A stretch of DNA of 44,714 nucleotides from Sulfobacillus acidophilus (GTDB lineage Bacteria > Bacillota > Sulfobacillia > Sulfobacillales > Sulfobacillaceae), in contig PXYV01000026.1 in NCBI GenBank assembly GCA_003023745.1, positions 1 to 44,714 of the forward strand, written 5' to 3'. Shown here in pieces: positions 9,600 through 17,052 of the stretch. Both the position numbers and the translations under genes were made by a program. Positions within the stretch are counted from its first letter, which is position 1. Each line of letters opens with the position of its first letter. The notes below the pieces were generated by a model that was not told the origin of the DNA, made no database searches, and worked only from the letters and a program-made list of their open reading frames with translations.

Positions 9600-9626
9600 G
9601 CCCAGGTTTTGAGGGAGGACGACACG

Positions 9627-10850
9627 ATGATTCGCAGAGTGTTAGAAATTTCGTTGCAAGCTGACCCATTAGCTCACGGTGATAGCGGAGCGGTTGGGGG
9701 TCAGCAAATTTTAATTCGTGAACTCGCAAAAAACATTCAGCGCCACGGTTATGGCGTCGACGTGCTGACAACTAAGACCCATCCGTCAGGCCCGGAAAAG
9801 TTTAGTTTAGGTCATTTGGGACAAGTGGTGCGCCTATCGCATTCGCTGGCCAAGAATCAAGAAGAGGCCTGGATGGCGTCCGTGGATGACCTGGCTGCCG
9901 ATGCGATGCGATGGCTTAGCGAAAGCGGACGGCAGCACCATCTGATCCACAGCCACTATTGGCTGAGTGGACTGGTGGCCGAACAGATTCATCGGGAGAC
10001 TGGGATCCCCTGGATTCACTCGCCGGTTAAGATGGCTGAGTGGAATCAACGGTCTGGAGATGACCTGAATACTGAGCGTGTTGCCATCGAACGCCGCCTC
10101 TTGGCGGCTCCTAACGCCGTCGTGGTGTCCTATCTCAGTGAAGCCGAAATTATTCATCGCGCCAACGCGAGCCTTCCAGTTTATGTGGTGCCGCCCGGCG
10201 TGGATCCGACCCAATTTTTCAGCCGTGATGCAGGTCCGGTATTGCGTACGCAGGGATTGACGCGTAGACCTTGTATCTACGTGGGTCGGTTGGAGGCGGC
10301 GCGTGGGTTGCGGCAAGCCCTGGAGGTTTTGGCCAGTCGCCGGTTGCCTTCGGACTTTGTGTTGTTGGTGTTGGGCGGGACGCGGCGCGAGGTTCACCAG
10401 GGCGTGCCGGTGGCCCCTTTTTTGCGGGAATTGAAAGACCGTCTGGGTGAACATGTGCAATTTGTGGGGGGCATGCCCCATCGTGGGGTTGCACCGTATT
10501 TGGCAGCAGCTGAAGTTATGATCGCTCCTAATCAGGGGCCGACTTTAGGGATGGCCGTGTTGGAAAGTTTGGCGTCCGGTGTGCCTGTGGTCGGAACGCG
10601 GGTTCCCGGCGTGCAGGATTGGATAGACGATGGACAAGATGGATTTTTGGTGCCTCTCGATGCCATGGAGACGCTATGGGAAAAGACGCTGGGACTTTGG
10701 GAAAACTCAATGCAAGCGCGCAAAATGGGGCATGTCGGGCAAGACAAGATTCATCGGTTGCATACCGTTGCCCAGATGTCGGACGAGATGGTGGCCTGCT
10801 ACCAGGAGGTGACGGGCGTTGGCCGGGATCAAGTGGGTATTGGCTTCTGA
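9627..10850 (+). CDS. GT4-family glycosyltransferase, sucrose-phosphate-synthase-like
   Basis: A GT-B fold family 4 glycosyltransferase of 407 residues. The N-terminal domain has the glycine loop GAVGGQQILIRELAK (compare GGQ in sucrose-phosphate synthases) and the acceptor-domain motif LIHSHYWLSG. The C-terminal domain has IYVGRLEAARGL and APNQGPTLGMAVLESLASG. That last motif normally reads E-x7-E; here the first Glu is Pro, so donor binding may differ. ATG 9627 follows GGGAGGAC; an in-frame TTG at 9609 lacks a binding site. The next gene is a sucrose-phosphatase-like HAD that overlaps it, so the likely product is a phosphorylated disaccharide or glucosyl/mannosyl-glycerate type osmolyte. The exact sugar cannot be read from the sequence. 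A c-di-AMP riboswitch controls it. Confidence 0.88.
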   Translation: MIRRVLEISLQADPLAHGDSGAVGGQQILIRELAKNIQRHGYGVDVLTTKTHPSGPEKFSLGHLGQVVRLSHSLAKNQEEAWMASVDDLAADAMRWLSESGRQHHLIHSHYWLSGLVAEQIHRETGIPWIHSPVKMAEWNQRSGDDLNTERVAIERRLLAAPNAVVVSYLSEAEIIHRANASLPVYVVPPGVDPTQFFSRDAGPVLRTQGLTRRPCIYVGRLEAARGLRQALEVLASRRLPSDFVLLVLGGTRREVHQGVPVAPFLRELKDRLGEHVQFVGGMPHRGVAPYLAAAEVMIAPNQGPTLGMAVLESLASGVPVVGTRVPGVQDWIDDGQDGFLVPLDAMETLWEKTLGLWENSMQARKMGHVGQDKIHRLHTVAQMSDEMVACYQEVTGVGRDQVGIGF

Positions 10851-11562
10851 CATAGATGGCACCCTTGTGGGCCATGGAGGAGAGAACGAACTGGCTAGCT
10901 TTCTCAAGGGGCGGCTTGACGTCGGTGTGGTCTATTTGACCGGTCGGACGCGCGCTAACGCGGAAGCGCTAATCCGTCAATACGATTTTCCGGCTCCGTT
11001 GGCGCTTGCCACCGACATTGGCGCCGATGTGTTTTGGGGTCCCGACATGCAGATCGACGATGCCTGGGCTTTCCAGCAGCGTAGGGATTGGGCTCCGCGG
11101 CGCATCATGCGCGCATTGGAAGACATGGAGGGCGTATCTTTTCAATCGCGTAGTTCACATTGGCGCTTGGCGTTTGGGGTGCGTGACTGTGCTGCGCTGA
11201 CGGAAGTGAAAACGCGTCTGGTGCACGAGCAAATTGCCTGTCGCACCTTGTGGGATGATGATGCCAGGCGGTTGGACATCGTGCCGCGGGGAGCCTTGAA
11301 GGGACGAGCACTTAAACATATCTTGACGCGGCTGAATATGCGGGCACAGCAGTGCTTTGTGGCCGGTGACGCAGAAAACGACGGGGACTTGTTAGAAGGC
11401 CGTTATCGCGGGGTACTGGTGGCCAACGGGTCGATTTTTCTGCGCGAGCGGCTGCCCGCCACCATCTTGCGATCACCTTTCGAAGGGGCACTCGGGGTTT
11501 TAGACGGATTGCGCCAATTTCTTGATGAACCTTCCCTGCTAGAACGGGAATATGCCGGTTAA
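10819..11562 (+). CDS. HAD-superfamily sugar phosphatase, sucrose-6-phosphatase-like
   Basis: A 247-residue HAD hydrolase of the Cof/sucrose-phosphatase type. It should remove phosphate from the product of the preceding glycosyltransferase. Motif I is DIDGT (nucleophile Asp11 and acid Asp13), motif II is LTGR, the lysine of motif III is in GALKGRAL, and motif IV is GDAENDGDLL. The segment LATDIGADVFWG matches the position where sucrose phosphatases have a VGTEIY-like motif. The TTG start at 10819 is preceded by AGGAGGTG at 10804-10811. The gene overlaps the glycosyltransferase by 32 bases, indicating translational coupling and a two-step synthase-phosphatase pathway. Confidence 0.88.
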   Translation: MAGIKWVLASDIDGTLVGHGGENELASFLKGRLDVGVVYLTGRTRANAEALIRQYDFPAPLALATDIGADVFWGPDMQIDDAWAFQQRRDWAPRRIMRALEDMEGVSFQSRSSHWRLAFGVRDCAALTEVKTRLVHEQIACRTLWDDDARRLDIVPRGALKGRALKHILTRLNMRAQQCFVAGDAENDGDLLEGRYRGVLVANGSIFLRERLPATILRSPFEGALGVLDGLRQFLDEPSLLEREYAG

Positions 11563-11572
11563 CGCAACAGAG

Positions 11573-11601
11573 TTCGCGTAGGCCCAACTCTTCGGTATAA
11601 T
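11573..11601 (+). promoter_or_regulatory. Probable promoter of the small gene at 11673
   Basis: A perfect TATAAT at 11596-11601 lies 17 bases after TTCGCG (11573-11578), a poor -35 box. A compact hairpin, CGCTCCC (11620-11626) with GGGAGCG (11631-11637), would lie in the untranslated leader. Confidence 0.55.
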
Positions 11602-11672
11602 CTAAGGGGGGACCGAGTGCGCTCCCATGGGGGAGCGTTCGGGTTGTTCGGTTCAGTTCTGGCAAGGGTGGG

Positions 11673-12017
11673 ATGGTCATGGTGAAGGTTCGTTCGGTCG
11701 GGTGGCGCGACGAGGCTTGGGAGATCCATTTTGAAATTCACGAGGGAGTCTATCGGTTAGACGACTATCCCGTACGGATTACACATCTGGGGCGTTCTGA
11801 GGCCGAGCAGTATATCAACGATGTGGCCACGGTAGCCACGGGTCTTTTGCGCATGCACATGCGTCGCGGCGCGGTGCCGCCGCATGCGGTGGTCATTAAT
11901 TGGGGCCGCGTGGTGCGTCTTAGTCAAGGCGGACCGGCTGAGGTTGTCGAGGCCATTCGCCGCATTCGTCATAGTGCCGGAGAAGAAGTCGAGAGCACCG
12001 TATCGCAACAGTTTTAA
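11673..12017 (+). CDS. Hypothetical protein, 114 residues
   Basis: I do not recognise this protein. It reads as a compact soluble alpha/beta protein without membrane segments or cysteines. It starts with beta-like stretches (VKVRSVGWRDEAWEIHFEIH, VYRLDDYPVRITHL), then an amphipathic helix containing HMRRG, and ends with VVEAIRRIRHSAGEEVES. It has its own leader with a hairpin and its own terminator, so it is a single-gene unit between the glycosyltransferase pair and ylxM. Start choices are ATG 11673 and ATG 11679, with GGGTGGG just upstream. The codon usage resembles its neighbours. Its position just before the SRP operon gives no functional clue. Confidence 0.7.
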   Translation: MVMVKVRSVGWRDEAWEIHFEIHEGVYRLDDYPVRITHLGRSEAEQYINDVATVATGLLRMHMRRGAVPPHAVVINWGRVVRLSQGGPAEVVEAIRRIRHSAGEEVESTVSQQF

Positions 12018-12020
12018 AGC

Positions 12021-12057
12021 GGGAGCGCTACGAGACGATTGTCGCGCGCTCCCTTTT
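12021..12057 (+). terminator. Intrinsic terminator
   Basis: GGGAGCGC (12021-12028) pairs with GCGCTCCC (12046-12053), followed by TTTTT. It ends the transcript of the small gene, just before the -35 box of the next promoter. Confidence 0.85.
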
Positions 12058-12059
12058 TG

Positions 12060-12088
12060 TTGACAGACTCAAATGAGTTCGATAGTAT
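12060..12088 (+). promoter_or_regulatory. Strong sigma-A promoter for ylxM-ffh operon
   Basis: TTGACA (12060-12065), a 17-base spacer and TAGTAT (12083-12088). It directly follows a terminator, and the ylxM start is 45 bases downstream of the -10 box. This should drive ylxM-ffh-rpsP-rimM-trmD-rplS. Confidence 0.9.
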
Positions 12089-12132
12089 CTAAGACGTCTG
12101 TCAAGGAAAAAACCTTTACGGGGGAGTTGCCG

Positions 12133-12492
12133 ATGCCAGCGGGTGATCGGGTGCGGGCGGGACTGCTCTTTGATTTGTACGGCGCACTGTTGACGGAGCA
12201 CCAGCAAGACGTATGGCAACTATATTACCTGGACGATTGGTCCTTGGCAGAAATTGGAGTGGCCCAGCAAATCTCGCGGGCGGCGGTTCATGATTTGTTA
12301 GAACGTACGGAGAGGATATTAGAAGACTACGAACAGCGCCTAGGTCTCCTGAGAGCGCACGAACGGCGGGTTCGGTATTTGAGCGATGCGCTCAAACAGA
12401 TAGGTCAACTGCAAGCGGATGACCATCGAGTGTTGGCGGCGCGGGCGGCGATAAGGCAATTGGCACAAGAGGAGGGCTTGAGCGATGTTTGA
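12133..12492 (+). CDS. ylxM: SRP-associated helix-turn-helix protein YlxM
   Basis: YlxM is a small helix-turn-helix protein, resembling sigma factor region 4, that is nearly always encoded before ffh and associates with the SRP. The core is visible as FDLYGALLTEHQQDVWQLYYLDDWSLAEIG followed by a recognition helix with SRAAVHDLLERTERILEDYE. From ATG 12133 the length is 119 residues, in line with the usual 105-120. That start has GGGGGAG six bases upstream. An in-frame ATG at 12073 lies inside the promoter and is not usable. The gene overlaps ffh by 8 bases, so the two are translationally coupled. Confidence 0.93.
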   Translation: MPAGDRVRAGLLFDLYGALLTEHQQDVWQLYYLDDWSLAEIGVAQQISRAAVHDLLERTERILEDYEQRLGLLRAHERRVRYLSDALKQIGQLQADDHRVLAARAAIRQLAQEEGLSDV

Positions 12493-13822
12493 CACGTTAA
12501 CGGGCAAACTTCAACAGACCTTTAAGCGATTGCGTAACAAAGGGCGGCTAACGGAAGCCGATGTGAAGGAGGCCTTGCGTGATGTTCGCCTAGCCTTGTT
12601 AGAAGCTGACGTCAATTTCAAGGTGGTGCGCGAGTTTCTTGACCGCGTAGAAGAGCGCGCGGTAGGTCAGGACGTGCTGCAAAGTCTTACCCCAGATCAA
12701 GGCGTGATTCGGATCGTGCGCGATGAACTGGTCAAGCTTTTGGGAAGCACTCCCGAGCGCGTGCACATGGCTTCCAATCCGCCGACCGTGATCTATCTGG
12801 TGGGACTGCAAGGTGCAGGTAAGACAACGGTGGCGGCGAAGCTGGCGCGCATGCTGCGCCATCAGGGGCGGCAGCCACTTTTGGTTGCGGCTGACGTCTA
12901 CCGGCCGGCGGCTGTTGAACAGTTAAAGGTGCTGGCTGACAAAGTTCCGGTGCCGGTGGTGACCGAACCGGGGCTGAACCCTGTCGACCTGGCGGAATTG
13001 GGACTCAAGATGTCACGGCGGCTGGCCAAAGATGTGGTGATCATCGACACCGCTGGTCGGCTGCACGTCGACGACGTGCTCATGACCGAACTGCAGGAAA
13101 TGCATCGGCGTGCCCCTGCGCACGAAATGCTGCTGGTGGTTGATGCGATGACCGGCCAGGATGCCGTCAAAGTGGCACTGGCCTTTAAAGAGCGGTTGCC
13201 GCTGAGCGGGGTTGTGATGACGAAGTTGGACGGCGATGCGCGTGGCGGCGCGGCGTTGTCGATTCGTCAAGTGACGGGGCTTGCGATCAAGTTGATGGGA
13301 TCGGGAGAAAAACTGGAGGACTTAGAGCTATTTAATCCCGATCGCATGGCGTCCCGAATTTTGGGTATGGGCGACATTTTGACTCTCATCGAAAAAGCGG
13401 AAGCGTCCATGGATCAACGCGACGCGCAGGCCTTGGCAGGAAAGATTGAAAAAGCGGACTTCACCCTGGATGACTTTCGCGCCATGATTGAGCAGGTCAA
13501 AAAGCTGGGCCCGTTGTCAAAGGTGATGGAAATGCTGCCGGGCATGGGTGGCCAGATGGCCAAGATGAAAGATCAGGTGGACGACCGCGGGTTGGTGCGG
13601 GTTGAAGCGATCTTGAATTCCATGACCAAGCGTGAGCGAGCCAAACCAGAAATTTTGGACGGAAGTCGCCGCTTAAGGATTGCACGCGGTAGTGGCACGT
13701 CGGTGCAAGATGTGAATCGACTGGTGAAGCAGTTTGACGAGATGAAAAAGGTTATGCGCCAGATGAAGGGCAAAAAGGGCCGCTCGCGGATGGGGCGCTT
13801 GCCTTTTCCGCCGCTAGGATAG
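12485..13822 (+). CDS. ffh: Signal recognition particle protein Ffh
   Basis: Ffh is the SRP54 GTPase that binds signal sequences emerging from the ribosome together with SRP RNA and hands them to FtsY. The 445 residues show N, G and M domains. GTPase motifs are G1 GLQGAGKTTVAAKLA, ADVYRPAAVEQLK, G3 DTAGRLHVDD, G4 TKLDGDARGG and GSGEKLEDLELF. The C-terminal M domain has the methionine-rich PLSKVMEMLPGM and the RNA-binding GSGTSVQDVNRLVKQFDEM. It ends in a short basic tail. No SRP RNA gene was seen in the window. Confidence 0.98.
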   Translation: MFDTLTGKLQQTFKRLRNKGRLTEADVKEALRDVRLALLEADVNFKVVREFLDRVEERAVGQDVLQSLTPDQGVIRIVRDELVKLLGSTPERVHMASNPPTVIYLVGLQGAGKTTVAAKLARMLRHQGRQPLLVAADVYRPAAVEQLKVLADKVPVPVVTEPGLNPVDLAELGLKMSRRLAKDVVIIDTAGRLHVDDVLMTELQEMHRRAPAHEMLLVVDAMTGQDAVKVALAFKERLPLSGVVMTKLDGDARGGAALSIRQVTGLAIKLMGSGEKLEDLELFNPDRMASRILGMGDILTLIEKAEASMDQRDAQALAGKIEKADFTLDDFRAMIEQVKKLGPLSKVMEMLPGMGGQMAKMKDQVDDRGLVRVEAILNSMTKRERAKPEILDGSRRLRIARGSGTSVQDVNRLVKQFDEMKKVMRQMKGKKGRSRMGRLPFPPLG

Positions 13823-13839
13823 AGGGGAGGGATTAAGGC

Positions 13840-14130
13840 GTGGTTAAAATACGTTTGCGTCGCATGGGGGCGAAGAAGCACCCATTCTATCGCGTGGTGG
13901 TTGCAGATGCGCGGTCGCCGCGGGATGGGCGATTCATTGAAGAAATCGGGTACTATGATCCCACGAAAGATCCTGCTGTCGTCAAAATTGACGAGGAAAA
14001 AGCGATGCGATGGATTGCCAATGGCGCGCAACCGACAGATACGGCGCGGGCGTTGTTGCGCCAGACGGGCGTGTTAAAGAAGATTCACGATCAAAAACAG
14101 GAGCCCAAGGCTCGAGTTCATGAATCGTAA
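13840..14130 (+). CDS. rpsP: 30S ribosomal protein S16
   Basis: S16 helps assemble the 5' domain of 16S rRNA in the small subunit. The N-terminus is the family signature [30 protein letters not shown], followed by EEIGYYDP and the late motif [19 protein letters not shown]. At 96 residues it is close to the usual 80-90 with a short charged tail. The GTG start at 13840 follows GGGGAGGG. It overlaps the next gene, rimM, by 11 bases. The KH-domain gene (khpA/ylqC) and ylqD that usually lie between them are absent. Confidence 0.98.
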   Translation: MVKIRLRRMGAKKHPFYRVVVADARSPRDGRFIEEIGYYDPTKDPAVVKIDEEKAMRWIANGAQPTDTARALLRQTGVLKKIHDQKQEPKARVHES

Positions 14131-14665
14131 AGACGCGCGCATTTGGCCCGGTTATGTCATGGTAGGCGAGGTGACGTCGCCTTTTGGGATCGATGGCTCT
14201 GTGCGAGTGTACGCGACCACGGATTTTCCGGAGCGGTTGGTGACACTTACCCAGGTGGCCGTGGACTTGCTGGGTGAGACGTGTGGCGTGGTGAGTAGCC
14301 GTCTGGCATCGCCGTCGCTGGCGGTGATGAAGCTGGCGGGATTTACCACGCGAGAGCAAGCGGCTCGTTTACGGGGAGCGGTATTGATGGTGCCCACGAG
14401 CGAGTTGCCGACGTTGGCGCCTGACGAGTATTATTGGCATCAGTTGTTGGGTTTGACCGTCGTGGAAGCGGATAGTGGTCGGGTGCTAGGAGAGTTGGCC
14501 CATGTCTTGCGCACGGGCGCAAGCCACGACGTGTTTGAGGTGACGCGGGAGGGCAAGAAACCGCTTTTGATTCCTGCCCTAAAGTCGGTGGTGCTTGAGG
14601 TTGACCTACGTCAGGCGCGCATGCTGGTCCGGCTTTTGCCGGGTTTAGAGGAGATTGGCGAGTGA
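14120..14665 (+). CDS. rimM: 16S rRNA processing protein RimM
   Basis: RimM is a ribosome-maturation factor that binds S19 and helps build the 30S head. The 181 residues show the two expected domains. The RimM N domain carries [25 protein letters not shown]. The C-terminal PRC barrel carries [24 protein letters not shown] and ends [15 protein letters not shown] with LLPGLEE. The gene starts inside rpsP (ATG 14120) and its stop overlaps the trmD start in a TGATG junction, so translation is coupled through this part of the operon. Confidence 0.95.
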   Translation: MNRKDARIWPGYVMVGEVTSPFGIDGSVRVYATTDFPERLVTLTQVAVDLLGETCGVVSSRLASPSLAVMKLAGFTTREQAARLRGAVLMVPTSELPTLAPDEYYWHQLLGLTVVEADSGRVLGELAHVLRTGASHDVFEVTREGKKPLLIPALKSVVLEVDLRQARMLVRLLPGLEEIGE

Positions 14666-15351
14666 TGGTCATCCAAGTCGTGACGCTATTTCCAGAAATG
14701 TTTTCGGGCGTGTTCGACATGAGCATGGTTAAGCGAGCGCGCCTTACAGGGCGGCTGGATTTGCGCGTGATCCCCTTGCGAGCCTTTGGCGTGGGTATTC
14801 ATCGGCAGACGGACGATTATCCTTTTGGCGGCGCGGTGGGCATGTTGTTACGGTGTGACGTGGTGGTGCCCGCGGTCGAGTGGTGCATGATGCATGAGAA
14901 GACGCCTGCACGGGTGATCCTGACCTCGCCGCAAGGCCGCTCCTTTACACAAAGACTGGCTTTGCACCTGAGCCGTCAAGACCACTTGATTATCGTGGCA
15001 GGACACTACGAGGGCATTGACGAGAGGGTCCGACTTTTGCTCCAAGCCGATGAGGTTTCTATTGGCGATTACGTGCTTACCGGCGGAGAACTGCCTGCCA
15101 TGGTAATGGTTGATGCAGTATCGCGACTTTTGCCTGGGGTGTTGGGCAGTGACGACAGCGCCAAGGACGATTCGTTCAGCCGGGCTGACGGATGGCTTGA
15201 AGGCCCGCAATATACGCGGCCGGTTCAATACCGCAATCTGAGTGTGCCGGACGTGTTGAGGCAAGGTAACCATCGCGCGATCGCCGAGTTTCGTGAGGAA
15301 ATGGCCCGCCAGCGGACAAGAGCGCGTCGTCCAGACTTGGTGAGCGACTAA
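14665..15351 (+). CDS. trmD: tRNA (guanine-N1)-methyltransferase TrmD
   Basis: TrmD methylates G37 next to the anticodon using S-adenosylmethionine, which prevents frameshifting. The SPOUT-fold protein has the N-terminal VVTLFPEMF, the QTDDYPFGG substrate loop, the trefoil-knot segments VILTSPQGRSFTQ and VAGHYEGIDERV, and EVSIGDYVLTGGELPAMVMVDAVSRLLPGVLG. The RYEGxD-type motif appears as HYEGID. The length is 228 residues (usual 230-250). ATG 14665 overlaps the rimM stop; an in-frame GTG lies one codon upstream. Confidence 0.97.
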   Translation: MVIQVVTLFPEMFSGVFDMSMVKRARLTGRLDLRVIPLRAFGVGIHRQTDDYPFGGAVGMLLRCDVVVPAVEWCMMHEKTPARVILTSPQGRSFTQRLALHLSRQDHLIIVAGHYEGIDERVRLLLQADEVSIGDYVLTGGELPAMVMVDAVSRLLPGVLGSDDSAKDDSFSRADGWLEGPQYTRPVQYRNLSVPDVLRQGNHRAIAEFREEMARQRTRARRPDLVSD

Positions 15352-15371
15352 GCTGAAAGGAGGGATAGAGG

Positions 15372-15713
15372 GTGGATTATATTAAGTTAATCGAGGAAGA
15401 CCAAATGAAAGCGGAAGTTCCGGCCTTCCGCGCTGGGGACACGGTTCGCGTGGCGGTCAAGATTAAAGAAGGCGCCCGCGAGCGGGTGCAGATGTTTGAA
15501 GGAGTTGTCATCCGTCGCCGGGGCGAAGGGTTGTCGAAGACCTTTACCGTGCGCCGGGTGAGCTACGGCGTAGGCGTGGAGCGGACCTTTTTGCTGCATT
15601 CACCGCGCGTCGAGTCCATTCAAGTGATTCGCCGCGGCAAGGTGCGTCGGGCTCGCTTGTATTATCTGCGCCAATTGCGGGGCAAAGCGGCGCGCATTCG
15701 CGAAAGGCGTTAA
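15372..15713 (+). CDS. rplS: 50S ribosomal protein L19
   Basis: L19 sits at the subunit interface and forms bridges with the small subunit. The 113 residues show [37 protein letters not shown], then the basic [22 protein letters not shown] and the closing [21 protein letters not shown]. The GTG start at 15372 has AAAGGAGGG at 15356-15364. A strong terminator follows, marking the end of this transcript segment. Confidence 0.98.
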   Translation: MDYIKLIEEDQMKAEVPAFRAGDTVRVAVKIKEGARERVQMFEGVVIRRRGEGLSKTFTVRRVSYGVGVERTFLLHSPRVESIQVIRRGKVRRARLYYLRQLRGKAARIRERR

Positions 15714-15717
15714 GGGG

Positions 15718-15755
15718 CAGGCGAAGGCCAGCGGTCTTCGCCTGAACATTTTTTT
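15718..15755 (+). terminator. Intrinsic terminator after rplS
   Basis: Arms CAGGCGAAG (15718-15726) and CTTCGCCTG (15736-15744), then a run of seven T (15749-15755). It separates the ribosomal operon from lepB, 18 bases before the lepB start. Confidence 0.9.
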
Positions 15756-15772
15756 ATTAGTGAGGTGACAGC

Positions 15773-16291
15773 GTGGCAGAACGCAAGCAGAAAAGTGCTA
15801 CCCGAGAACTAGTCGAGACTTTGTTGATTGCGCTCGTCTTGGCGTTTTTAATCCGGACCTTTGTGGTGGAATCGTTTCAGGTGCAGGGCCACTCGATGTT
15901 GCCGACGCTGCATAACGGCGATCGGGTGCTGGTCAATAAGCTGGCTTTTGACTTCGGTCAACCGAAAACGGGCGAGATTATTGTGTTTCAAAGCCCAGTT
16001 ATTCCGAGCCAAGACTGGATTAAGCGCGTCATCGGCGTGCCAGGCGAAACGGTGAGCATTCGTCATAATGTCGTGTACATAGACGGAAAAAGGTATCCTG
16101 AACCCTTTTTAAAGTATCGCCAGTCTCAAAATTACGGTCCGGCTAAAGTGCCGCCTGACCATTTGTTTGTCCTAGGGGACAATCGCCCCATAAGTTATGA
16201 CAGTCGCTATTTCGGCATGTTATCGGAAAAGCGGGTCAAGGGAGAGGCATTTTTGATTTGGTGGCCTTTAAACCAAATCCGGTGGCTGTAA
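15773..16291 (+). CDS. lepB: Signal peptidase I
   Basis: Type I signal peptidase cleaves signal peptides from exported proteins on the outer face of the membrane using a Ser-Lys dyad. One N-terminal membrane helix (about residues 13-31) is followed by box B QGHSMLPTL with catalytic Ser41, box C DRVLVNKL, box D DWIKRVIGVPGE with catalytic Lys84, and box E LFVLGDNRPISYDSR. At 172 residues it is the typical Gram-positive length. The GTG start at 15773 has GTGAGGTG upstream. The stop overlaps the start of rbgA (TAATG), so the two are coupled. Confidence 0.97.
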   Translation: MAERKQKSATRELVETLLIALVLAFLIRTFVVESFQVQGHSMLPTLHNGDRVLVNKLAFDFGQPKTGEIIVFQSPVIPSQDWIKRVIGVPGETVSIRHNVVYIDGKRYPEPFLKYRQSQNYGPAKVPPDHLFVLGDNRPISYDSRYFGMLSEKRVKGEAFLIWWPLNQIRWL

Positions 16292-17052
16292 TGTCTGGGC
16301 GCGGCTGGTATCCGGGACATATGGTGGCCACTCAGGCTACCATTCGCGAGCTTTCTCCGTATCTTTCCGCGTTCATTGAAGTGGTTGATGCGCGGGCTCC
16401 GGAACTAACGCGTCACCGCCCGCTGCAAAAGTGGGTGGGTCGGGCTCCGACGCTATTAGCTTTGAATAAGAGCGACCTGGCCGACCCCAAAACCACGCAG
16501 GCCTGGATTAAATGGTATCGGCGGCAGAAGATCGCAGCTGTGGCGTTTAATGCCCAGACTCAAGAGGCGCAGCGGCGGCTGTTCCAGCTTGTCACGGAGA
16601 CAGTTGATCCCCCCTATCGCCTCGCGGTGGTGGGGTTGCCCAATCTGGGAAAGTCCACCATTCTTAATCGGATGGTGGGCAAGCGCCGTGTGGCGACGGG
16701 AGCAAAGCCCGGAATTACGCGGGGACCGCAGTGGATTCGTCTCGATAATGGGTGGGAGTGGCTTGACTTGCCTGGCGTTGTGACACCATCCAAGTCGCGC
16801 GACTGGCGCCTAAAATTGCTTGGGGTGGTTCCTGTGGAAGTGGATGAGGCAGAGGACATCGCCAGCCGCGTTTGGGTCTTGTATCATCCGGCGGCGAAGC
16901 CCGAAGACTGGGTCAGGTGGGGACAAGTGCGGGGCTACTTACGCCACGGTGGGGAGGTGGACCGCCAACGCACGGCGCAAGCGGTGCTGGCGGAATTTCG
17001 ACGGGGGGCTTGGGGACCGATCAGCCTTCAGAAACCCGGTGAGGTGTCATGA
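16291..17052 (+). CDS. rbgA: Ribosome biogenesis GTPase RbgA (YlqF)
   Basis: RbgA is a circularly permuted GTPase needed for a late step of 50S assembly in Firmicutes. The permuted motif order is visible: G4 NKSD, then G1 GLPNLGKST, then G3 DLPGV. The N-terminus GWYPGHM is the family signature. The C-terminal domain (from about residue 175) holds the ribosome-binding ANTAR-like fold. The length is 253 residues (usual 270-290). ATG 16291 overlaps the lepB stop; the in-frame GTG 16258 within lepB would add non-family residues. The ATGA overlap with rnhB indicates coupling. Confidence 0.94.
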   Translation: MSGRGWYPGHMVATQATIRELSPYLSAFIEVVDARAPELTRHRPLQKWVGRAPTLLALNKSDLADPKTTQAWIKWYRRQKIAAVAFNAQTQEAQRRLFQLVTETVDPPYRLAVVGLPNLGKSTILNRMVGKRRVATGAKPGITRGPQWIRLDNGWEWLDLPGVVTPSKSRDWRLKLLGVVPVEVDEAEDIASRVWVLYHPAAKPEDWVRWGQVRGYLRHGGEVDRQRTAQAVLAEFRRGAWGPISLQKPGEVS

